Source: Pascua guehoae (taxonomy: Eukaryota; Basidiomycota; Tremellomycetes; Trichosporonales; Trichosporonaceae). Taken from it: a stretch of DNA of 64,000 nt. The DNA is taken from assembly GCA_001600415.1 (NCBI GenBank), contig BCJX01000003.1, forward strand, positions 67,617 to 131,616. The letters run 5' to 3'. Position numbers and translations under genes: made by a program. The notes beneath the pieces are model-generated. The model saw only the letters and a list, made by a program, of their open reading frames with translations, was not told the DNA's origin and did no database searches. Below, piece after piece: positions 55,585-64,000 of this stretch. Within the stretch, counting starts at the first letter, position 1. Each line of letters opens with the position of its first letter.

Positions 55585-56974
55585 ATGGACGCTATCATCG
55601 ACCTCATCCCGCCCAAGATTGCGGCATACCTGCCCCTCTCCAACGCCGGCTATGTCTACGCCTCGGGCGCGGCCGTCATCGACTTCACGCAGCCCAGCCT
55701 CTGGCTCGCTGTTGCGTCCATCTTGTTCAACCCCACCTACTGGAACATTACCGCTCGTAATGGTGAGTATGTGAAGCGGAGCGTCGTTTGTGGTGGTTCC
55801 CATGGAGTCGGAACAGCTGCACGGTTCCTGGACGATAAAACATCTTGGTTATCTATGCATGCCGCGCTCGCTCCAGGAAACGCATTCGGACACGGTCACC
55901 TGCCAAAAACAGTATTGTGCACCGCGCTCACACCCGCAGAGTACCGCAACCACACGCTCGCCAAGGCGCTGGGCGGACCTTACGCTGCGTGCTACTTCTT
56001 CACGGTGACCATTTTCTCGCTGGGCATCCTCCGTGACCACCTGTGAGTGTTTTCGTTGACGTGGCACCGCGAGGGGTATGATGGGTGGCGTGTGGCGTCG
56101 TCGGTGCTGGCATCGTGCCGCCGGCCGCCGAAATAGAAGTCCGTGATCGAAGCACGCGACAGTGCCGCTCCATCGTGCGAATGATCTGCGAATGTACACG
56201 CATCCGGACCGTACACCTACTGACTCGCCAGCTACCAGCGTGCCCTCCTCGACCAGCCGCACTTTGCGCCCTTTGCCGAGCCGATCGTCAAGGCCGCCGC
56301 GGTTGCCCTGTTTGTCACTGGCCAGGTCTTTGTTGTGACCTCGATTTACGCTCTGGGCATCACGGGCACGTACCTTGGTGACTACTGCGGCATCCTGATG
56401 AAGGAGCGCGTGACGTGCTTCCCGTTCAACGTTCTCGAGGACCCGATGTACGTTGGCTCGGCCATGGCCTTCCTCGGCACGGCTCTGTGGTACGAGAGCC
56501 TCGCGGGTGTCGCCATCAGCGCGCTCGTCTGGGTCGTCTACGCCGTTGCGCTCCGCTACGAAGGGTGAGTCTGACTTTTGGGCCGTATCGGGCATCACAC
56601 GATGTTCCGGCGGGCTGTATGCCGCATTCGGCGCTTGCTAACGTCCTAGCCCCTTCACTGCCAAGATCTACTCGACCGCTGCCGCAAAGAAGAACGACGA
56701 TGACGCCGCTGCTGCTGCCGCCGCCGCCGCCGCTGCTCCTGCCCCGGCCAAGCCCGCTGCCATCCCCGAGCCCCCCAGCACCCCGCGCAAGTCTTCGCGC
56801 ATCGCCGCCACTGCCACTGCGACCACGACCTCGGCCCAGCCCACCAACGGCGTCTCGACGCCCCGCCGCAAGTCGTCGCGCAAGTCGCTCGCAGCCGACC
56901 TCGCCGAGGCGAGCCCTATGCGCGTGACCCGCAGCCGGAGCAAGGCTCCCAAGAGCGACGACGAGAGCAACTAG
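55585..56974 (+). CDS. OPI3: phospholipid N-methyltransferase (methylene-fatty-acyl-phospholipid synthase) with basic C-terminal extension
   Basis: ER membrane enzyme for the last two methylations from phosphatidylethanolamine to phosphatidylcholine, using S-adenosylmethionine. Four exons, 55585-55762, 55940-56042, 56232-56564 and 56650-56974, give 312 residues. The core matches the family: NPTYWNITARNEYRNHTLAK, TSIYALGITGTYLGDYCGIL, the SAM-binding region KERVTCFPFNVLEDPMYVGS, and a last helix ending VVYAVALRYEGPFTAKIY. Fungal Opi3 normally ends soon after that point at roughly 200 residues. Here about 100 residues follow, with an Ala run, TPRKSSR and TPRRKSSRKS motifs and an acidic Ser end. 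The tail is in frame and supported by a clean splice junction. Confidence 0.93.
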
Positions 56975-57538
56975 GCTGGGAGTGGCTTTCAGCTGATAAG
57001 GCGGAGAGATTGGCGACGGAGGCATGGAGGAGTAGAGGCATGAGGGAGTAGCAGTCGATCTACGCGAGTGGTAGAGGCGAGCCACGACCGTGGTGGACAT
57101 AGAAAAGGAGCTGCAGCCAGTGTGCAATTGGCATCTGTGCGCAGCCCTGCCTCAACGGCAACCCCATACCCGCCCCAGGCAATACACACTTTGCGATACC
57201 CGCGACGGCGATACCTGCTGTCGTCTTTTATACCCCCACGCGCTGTTGTACCTGGCCCTACGGAGCGTCGCGCGGCGGCGAATCTGGCGCATTCATCTGT
57301 GCGAGGCGTCTATGCATTCAGTGTCTGCAGAAGGTATAGAATGTAGCAGTAGTGTGTACGTGTGTTTGTGGGCGCACGTTCGGGGCATGGGGTGAGCGTG
57401 GGAGAAACAGGCCAGGTGCGGGGAAACAGAGTGGAGGCGGGGTAAGCCATCGCCACCCACCAACTGTTTCCAAACCTTGACTCATCTCACTACTACACCC
57501 TCATCTCGTCCTTCCATTCTCCAACTCATCAGCATGCC
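56975..57538. other. intergenic: OPI3 3' end to MLH3 start
   Basis: This 564-base stretch includes the overlapping mini-uORF of MLH3 at 57534. No other gene is supported. Confidence 0.5.
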
Positions 57539-57542
57539 ATGA
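57534..57542 (+). promoter_or_regulatory. two-codon upstream ORF overlapping the MLH3 start
   Basis: ATG CCA TGA overlaps the MLH3 ATG (57539-57541) in the arrangement ATGCCATGA, so the MLH3 start codon lies across the uORF's last two codons. Whether the first ATG is in the transcript is inferred. Confidence 0.5.
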
Positions 57543-60500
57543 CAGACACCCCCACACCTCCCCACCCCGACCCCCGCGCGCCCGCGCCCACCCCCACCAC
57601 CACGGCTGCGACCGCAGTGGCGCGCCTCCCGCGCCCGACCGCCACACGGCTGCGCTCCACACTCGTCGTCCCGAGCCTCCCCCGCGTCCTATCTGAACTG
57701 GCCCAGAACGCCCTCGACGCACGCGCCTCGCACGTAGAGTGCTGGGTGTCGCTTGTGCCTGGCGCCGAGGGCGTGCGGGTCGAGGATGACGGGGTGGGGA
57801 TGGATGTGGGGACGGTGGGGGTGCGGTATGGTGAGTTCTCGAGGCATTGTGGGTGAGGGAGGGGGGAGGGGATGGATGAGTGTTTGGGAGAGGGCAGTTG
57901 GCATAGGGGAGAGGGAGGGGTGTGGGAGTTGTACATGCCAGTCGTCTTGGCGAGTGTCATAGAGCGTGCTGGAGCTCTTGCTGTCGCTCTTGCTGGTTCT
58001 GCACTCGAACACATGACGGAGAGCTCTCCGCCATTCGCGTCTTCACCTCCTTGCCCTACGAGTCACCTCTCCACCGCAGCCTGTCCCGATTCCGCGTCTC
58101 TATTGATCCACCATAACCGCTCTTCCTTCTCAAGCATCTCGTCGCTTTCAACGCTTCCAACCTATGACCCACTGTGACCACCCCACTGACACCAGAAACG
58201 ACCAAACCCTCCGCTGAATCGCACCTCGCACCCATCGGGTCGTACGGATTCCGAGGCGAGGCTCTTGCGTCCATCTCGGCCCTCGCACTCGTCGAGGTCA
58301 CGTCGCGGATTGCTCGCGGAGCGAGCATGTGTAAGATTGTCAAGGTGGGTCGGCATTGTGCTGGGAACAGGCGCGGGGGACGTTGGGATGCGTGGAGAGA
58401 TGTCGAGAATGAGGTCCAAGTATGTGCGGCGAGAAGGCATAGTGCCTGCCGAGATCGAGGACGACGACGCATTGAAATGTCTGGAAGGAGCCTGGCTAAA
58501 GCCCCTTTGGCGAAATTGCCACCAACCACAGTTCATACTCGCACTCCACGGCTGTACGCCCATGCTGACTCCAGAACGGCACGACCCTCTACACCGGCCC
58601 TGCACGCAACGACCTCCCACGCGCACACGGAACGACCGTCGCCGTTCGCGACCTGTTCAATGCCGTGCCCGTGCGCCAGGCGGCACTCGCAAGTGCCCCA
58701 ACTACTGTGCTTGCGGCGTGTCGGCGGGTGATTGAGGGTCTGGCGCTGGCTAATCCCAGCATCAGGTGGACTCTATGGGAGGACCGGCCTGTTGGAGCAC
58801 GCAAGATGCTCTCCCTCCAGGGTGTGAGTGGACCATTGCAATGCTGGCAGTGCACTGGGGATATCGGCCTGTGGCCTGTGGCAACCGCCTCGGTGCCAAG
58901 AATGGGCTTCTGGAGCTGACATGAAGGCAAAGAACAGCGTCGATGTCTTCCGAACCATCTACGGCATGGCGGGTGTGGACAAGGTGCAAAAGGTCCGCGT
59001 GTCTGCCGGCGATCGGCGTGTAGACGGCTTTATCAGCCTCGAAGGCGGTGTCATCAGGTCTCACCAGCATCTTTGTACGTGCTCACACCGCGACAAGGCT
59101 AATGCCAGACGTCAACGGGTATCCCCTCGAAGCGTCCGAGCTGCACCAGGCCATTGCACGCAGGTTTGCCCAGAGCCAGTTTGCCACTGTTGTGAGTTGG
59201 CATGAAGAGTGACGCCCAATGTCTTGGGAGCTGACATTAGGCATCTGACCTAACCGATGATTACCACCACCACTCCAAGCGGCCGTCGCCACGCCGTCTC
59301 ATCCGTCACCCCATCTATGTCCTCAACGTGACTCTGCCTGCTGACGAGGTGGACGCGGCATACGAGCCTGGAAAGTCAACACTCGGGTACAAGGTGAGCT
59401 CGGCATTGCGCGTCAAAGCTCACACTCAGGACACCGGGCAGGTGAAAGCGTTTGTCCTAGCTGTCATCGACGACTACCTCCGGCGCCACGGCTTCATCAC
59501 CAAGCGCAGTACCTCTGCCGAGCAGGATTCACCGTGCCCCAGTCCTTCCAAGCGTGCATTAGGCCCCAGTCTTTTGAACCGTCCATTAGACACGGGGAAG
59601 GCACCGGGAACGCCAACCAAGCGGCAGAGCTTAGCCCCACGGGATGCAGCGGGAGCTGGCATCAAGCGCTTGTTCTCCGAACGCCTCGAAGAGTCTCTGG
59701 GAAATTCGGCGGAGCACCCGGCAGCGGACTCGGCAAGGGACTCGACAGCCGCCTCGTTCGATCTCAGTGCGCCGAACTGGATCCAGGAGCTTGAGCGAGT
59801 GGGTCACGATTACGCCTTTCTAGCTAACCTGCAGCAAGTCGATGACAGCGTCCTGGCGATCCGCCGCCTGACTCCACTCGACGAGGTCGGAGACAACCCC
59901 ACTCGCTTGACCACTGCTCCACCCCCGCCTCTATCGGACATTACCTTTTCGCGTACGAGCCTCTCATCGCCACACGTCCGCATTCTGCGGCAGGTCGACC
60001 GCAAGTTTGTCCCGTGTGTCCTCCGCGGCTCGTTTGCGTCTGGCCCGCCCCGCCGCGTACTGGTCATCCTGGACCAGCACGCCGCCGACGAGCGTGCCGC
60101 CGTCGAAGGCATTCTGCACGCGTTGTGTGAAGGGTTTGTGTCTAACTCTCTCGCGACCGTCAGCGTCGACCCCGACGTCGTGCGCGTCGTCCTCACACGC
60201 CGCGAAATGGAGATGCTGTCGCTCCCTGGAGCTCTTGGTGTGCTCCAGCGCTGGGGTATCGACCTCGCCGTCCCCGATACAGCAGAGGGAGGTGGCGAGT
60301 ACGTCCAGGTCGGGATCAGGACCGTGCCTGCGCTCCTGGATCGCCTCGCACGCCGACAGGGTACGGAGATGAAGCGATTGCTCAAGCTCTACCTCCCTGT
60401 ACTCGGCGAGGGGATGGGTGAGATCCAGGCGTTGATGGCGAGCCTTGATGGCATGCCGCGAGGTCGCAAGCCTAGAAATACGTCACTGCGCGAGAAGGAG

Positions 60501-61270
60501 CACGGAGAGTCGAGCCAACCCCGAGGCGACAGTGACACCGGCGATACCACGCCAACCAACACCGCGACCGCCACTCTAGAGACGGACGGGAACGCAATAG
60601 CGGCGAACGCTGTCACAACACATACAGCCAACACACCCAACACAGTTTTAACCAACGAACCCACACCTAAAGACTCCAACACGCATAGCACTAGCACACA
60701 GCATACACGCACACAAAGCACAGTCGACACGATCAACACTACACCAACAAGTACATTCAACGACAACCATGACAATACCCCCAACATAGAAGAACCCAAA
60801 CTGCCCAGCACCGACGAAACTGACAATCCGCGCCACGCCCGCATCCAGGCCTGGATGCCCGCCGAGATGGTCGAGCTCGCCAACTCGAAAGCATGTCGTG
60901 GTGAGTTCCAAGCGCAGGGTAGTTTTCCCGCTCCCTGCCTCCAGTCTACTTCCGTATGCTATCTGGCACAAGGCTGATGTCAGGCGCAATCATGTTCGAG
61001 GACCGCCTCGCACCCGACCAATGCGCGCGCCTCGTCACGCGCCTCGCGGCATGCCGCAACCCGTGGATATGCGCGCATGGCCGGCCCACACTGGCGCCGC
61101 TGCGTGTCATCGACGGACAGGCGAGGGGACGGCGCGTGATTGATTGGAAGCGATGGGCAATGGAGACCGAGAGCCGGCAGGAGGAGAGTGGTGCCGATGA
61201 GGGTGGGGCGGGGCCAGGAGAGGGTGATGAGAGCCGTGTGGCTGATACAGGCGGTGAGGTGGAGATGTGA
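57539..61270 (+). CDS. MLH3: DNA mismatch repair / meiotic crossover endonuclease MLH3
   Basis: MutL homologue that pairs with Mlh1 and nicks DNA to resolve meiotic crossovers. About eight exons, roughly 930 residues by estimate. The GHKL ATPase shows ELAQNALDARAS (motif I), EDDGVGMD (motif II) and, across the first intron (57831-58196), VRYETTKPS then GSYGFRGEALASISAL. The C-terminal domain carries the endonuclease motif DQHAADERAAVE, intact, then KACRGAIMFED and CAHGRPTLAPL, the metal-binding partners of the MLH3/PMS1 class. The TTK..GFRGEA pattern and DQHA-x2-E-x4-E favour MLH3. A Thr/Asn-rich segment of about 100 residues interrupts the C-terminal domain. The start is the ATG at 57539. 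Confidence 0.88.
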
Positions 61271-62029
61271 GCGACGGCGAGATGTAGCATGTACGCATTG
61301 AGCCGTGTACTGAGATGTCACTTGTAGAGTAGTATACTTCACCTCGCCTAGGCCGCAGGGTCTGGGCACGACATGCGGAGAGGACGAAAAGTAAATCAGG
61401 GGCTATAGAGCCTTGTTGGCTAGGCACAAGGCGAACGATGGAAGCTGGGCAGTCGCCCAAGGCAGTTCTCCTAGGTTTGTGTGAAAAATAAAGAACTGGG
61501 ACAGGAGCCATTGTGACACACCTTGGGAAGAAACTGCGGGCAGAGAGACTGTCGCCAGCAGGCGTAAAAACAGCGTGTCGCATTGTCTTCATGACACACA
61601 GTGGCGACGCATGCTGGTTGGTTGTGCTATATACAGAAGGGATACAGAGTATGGACATGGTTGTGCGTTGCGGGTCGTGGCGAATGGGGCCGGCTGTTTT
61701 GTAAGACCACGCGATACGAACAGTTGGGATAGAGGGGTGGGGGTGGATGGTTGTCTGCCGTTGTGTCACAAGTTGATGTTGCGGTGTGGTGGGGTCATCA
61801 GAGTCGTCTAAAGTGGAAAGTGGAATGAGGACACGTGCTGATGTGGGAGAGACGGAGAGGATAACAAAGAAGAGCGAGGGCATATAGAAGCCCACGGGGC
61901 CGAGGGTATTCACACGTTGCGGCATTCAGTGTACATTGCTCGGACGACGTGGAGCATGATGAGGCGGATGTTCGGATTGCACATTTTCGACCATTATTTG
62001 CGCTGGCGCTCCATGGGTCAAAGAGCGCC
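61271..62029. other. intergenic: convergent 3' ends of MLH3 and PARP gene
   Basis: This 759-base stretch has no supported gene on either strand. Confidence 0.5.
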
Positions 62030-64000
62030 TCAGACGCGGACCTGTTGAAGAAAGTCGCCAAAGCGATGGATGCACTCGCCACCCGAGCTAACGAGCTCGA
62101 TCGCGTGCATGACCGTGTCGCGGAACTGGTGGCCGAGATGGCTGTCGGTGGCTGTAAACGGCACGCGGCTGAGAGCGTCACGGACCTCGGCGTCGAGCGT
62201 ATCAATCCACGTGCGGAGCTCGGCAATCTTCACATGGGAGTTTGTAAAGTCGCTGGAAACGTCATTGCGGCAGTAGGCGCCGACAGAGTTGAGGCGATTG
62301 ACGACATTGAGGGGGATCTTCTTGCGGAGCTTGTCGTTGGCCTCTTCGAGTTTGATGAGCGCACGGCCCGCACCGCTCGGATGGTTGACAATGGCCTTGA
62401 CGTCGCGCGGGGCAAACGGCAGCTGCGTGTAGCCATTGATAAAGAGCCCATTCTTGCCCTCCACCATGGCGACGACCTCGTCAATGTCCCAAAAGTATTC
62501 GTCACTCGTGACGAGCAGCTTGCCCGCGTCTGAAACTTCTTCCAGTGTTGATCCGTACGCAATGGTAGTCGAGTTGCGGTACTGCTTGACAATGAGGTCC
62601 TTTGCGGCCACCACAGGGACGTGCGTGGCGGTCGGATAAACGAAGAGGTATCGCAGAGTGACGCAGCTTTCATCCGAGGCGACGATAATCTGCCCCTGCA
62701 TATGGTGGTGTACGCGGCTCGAGTTGGCGACCTCAACCAAGGCCAAGCACACGGGCGTCTCTCCCAAATTGCTGCCAGTCCAGCCGCTAAAGGGACGGAG
62801 GTAGCCCCTGGAAGTGCCACTCGAATTGGCAAGATAGATACCCTCGCCGTACGATGCACCCGCGCTCATGAGCTTGGTGTTACTCGCATTCTTGAGGTTT
62901 TGGCGCAGGATGTTGTGCCAGTTGGAGAGACCAGAACCATGGAAAGCGAAAAAGCTCCCATGCTTGCTACGGAGGGCTTCGAAGCGCTCGGCGTGTTGAC
63001 GCGTCGACGTGTGGATTTGGAACTGTTGGTCGGTCTTCATGGCAGCAAAGTGCTTTTCGCTAGGCAGGGAGACAATGTGCGCACGGTTCGTGGCAAAGAC
63101 CCAGCCCGTGGCAAATGGCGCTGCTGGGTTGACCTCGCGCATCATGGCGACACGCACATCGCCCGTGGCTTCGCTGAGCATGTCCATACGCGGCAGGAGG
63201 TTGAGCATGGTTGCGAGTTGGATTGGAGTAAAGTGCGCGTCGTCCGCAGCCCGGTTGACGGGCATGGCAAGAGGTGAGACTGCTTGGCGGGCGACATCGT
63301 TGCACGCCGCAACAGCGGCAGTGAGGAGAAGGTCTGCGACGGGTGCGTCTGTGTCGAACAAGCTGAGGTCTGCCCCAAGTCCAAGGGTCTCGAGTTGGTA
63401 TGCGCACAGGTCCTTGCCACAGATTGTGGGCTTGACACCGGGGAACAGGGGCGAGTCGCACAGCTGACAATAGTTGCCAGAGTTCTGGAGCCGGTCCGCC
63501 AGGCGTAAACAGAGGTCGGCAAGGAAGGCATCGCCGCGGTTGGACCAACGCGAGCCAAAGAACACTCGCGCGACGTGTGTGAGTTGCAGGCCGATGGGAA
63601 AGCCTGGGCGAGTACGTGACGTTGACGTCTCCAGGCCGCCGTTGCCTGGGTCGCCGTGCCGCACCGTCACTGACGGCATGCCCGAGGTGCGCCGATACCC
63701 GTCGTCAAGGTCGATAACCACAATGATGGGGTGCGGGCGTGTAAGGCCACACGCTGCGCGAGCAAGGTCGGTGAGGTCCACGAGTGGGAGCGTGATTTCG
63801 AGGTGCACGCCAATCTGGCGCAGCTGGATACCCGTGTCGGCGAGCATGGCTTCGGCAACTTGAATGTCTTCGTCCAGGAGCGCCTGTCCCACAAAGGCCT
63901 TGGATTGCTCAAACGAGTCGTCCTCATCGTCGTCGTAGCCAAAGGCAGAGTCTGCATCGGACCCGAACGCATCCTCAATCTCCCCGTCATCGCTCTCGTC
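62030..64000 (-). CDS. PARP6/8-like mono-ADP-ribosyltransferase, 5' part beyond window
   Basis: Open without interruption from the stop at 62030-62032 to the right edge, about 656 residues, so it is partial at the 5' end. The PARP catalytic core reads FFAFHGSGLSNWHNILRQNL, then NASNTKLMSAGASYGEGIYL, which is the H...Y pattern of the PARP6/8/16 group rather than the H-Y-E of poly-ADP-ribose polymerases. Mono-ADP-ribosylation is therefore inferred. Ahead of the core are a Cys-rich patch (NYCQLCDSP and CGKDLCAYQLE), likely zinc-binding, and an acidic stretch at the window edge (DDDEDDSFEQSK). About 250 residues of unknown type follow the core. Some fungal members carry a ubiquitin-conjugating domain; I do not see one here. 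Confidence 0.82.
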   Translation of the reverse strand, partial: DESDDGEIEDAFGSDADSAFGYDDDEDDSFEQSKAFVGQALLDEDIQVAEAMLADTGIQLRQIGVHLEITLPLVDLTDLARAACGLTRPHPIIVVIDLDDGYRRTSGMPSVTVRHGDPGNGGLETSTSRTRPGFPIGLQLTHVARVFFGSRWSNRGDAFLADLCLRLADRLQNSGNYCQLCDSPLFPGVKPTICGKDLCAYQLETLGLGADLSLFDTDAPVADLLLTAAVAACNDVARQAVSPLAMPVNRAADDAHFTPIQLATMLNLLPRMDMLSEATGDVRVAMMREVNPAAPFATGWVFATNRAHIVSLPSEKHFAAMKTDQQFQIHTSTRQHAERFEALRSKHGSFFAFHGSGLSNWHNILRQNLKNASNTKLMSAGASYGEGIYLANSSGTSRGYLRPFSGWTGSNLGETPVCLALVEVANSSRVHHHMQGQIIVASDESCVTLRYLFVYPTATHVPVVAAKDLIVKQYRNSTTIAYGSTLEEVSDAGKLLVTSDEYFWDIDEVVAMVEGKNGLFINGYTQLPFAPRDVKAIVNHPSGAGRALIKLEEANDKLRKKIPLNVVNRLNSVGAYCRNDVSSDFTNSHVKIAELRTWIDTLDAEVRDALSRVPFTATDSHLGHQFRDTVMHAIELVSSGGECIHRFGDFLQQVRV

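Overview
The window is nuclear DNA of a basidiomycete fungus, most likely a Tremellomycete and perhaps a Trichosporonales yeast. The grounds are high GC, intron-dense genes with short GT-AG introns, branch sites of the CTRAC type only a few bases before the acceptor, intron-containing tRNAs, and the family make-up of the proteins. The lineage is an inference from style and protein similarity; no rDNA or mitochondrial marker is present. Two runs of N (33724-33793 and 44662-44761) and several long homopolymers show a draft assembly.

Layout, left to right. Minus strand: a secreted M64 (IgA-peptidase-like) metallopeptidase running off or broken at the left edge (294-1880), the SEC7/BIG Arf exchange factor (2593-8869) and COP9 signalosome subunit 2 (9283-11231). 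Plus strand: Raptor/KOG1 of TORC1 (11898-16715). Minus: nuclear pore anchor NDC1 (17169-19711). A gene-poor 2.6 kb stretch follows, then two plus-strand accessory genes with clear TATA boxes: a small secreted SH3-like protein (22278-22682) and a Dal5-type MFS transporter (23516-25706). Three tRNA-Ala genes with introns lie at 26014-26981. An unrecognised 183-residue membrane protein (27443-28676, minus) is divergent from mevalonate diphosphate decarboxylase (29182-30449, plus).

The middle holds a single-pass membrane protein interrupted by a gap (31751-34275, minus), the mitochondrial RNA helicase SUV3 (35545-38351, minus), a tandem PH-domain protein (39282-42345, plus), squalene epoxidase ERG1 (42850-44961, minus, gap near its 5' end) and peroxin PEX1 (46758-50616, plus). 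A 5 kb gene-poor stretch then carries a tRNA-Asp (52203-52284, minus) and a frameshifted paralogue of the secreted SH3-like gene (54282-54712). The right end has the phospholipid methyltransferase OPI3 (55585-56974, plus), the meiotic mismatch-repair protein MLH3 (57539-61270, plus) and a PARP6/8-like ADP-ribosyltransferase open at the right edge (62030-64000, minus).

Most genes are conserved housekeeping loci. Lipid metabolism is well represented (MVD1, ERG1, OPI3), and trafficking, nutrient signalling and organelle biogenesis are covered by SEC7, Raptor, NDC1, PEX1 and SUV3, but nothing indicates a co-regulated cluster. The accessory signals worth attention are the paired secreted SH3-like genes, the lineage-specific low-complexity insertions in conserved enzymes (ERG1, PEX1, MLH3, M64, OPI3), very small tRNA introns, microexons, and upstream ORFs before Raptor and MLH3. 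I found no CRISPR array, intact transposon or biosynthetic cluster.
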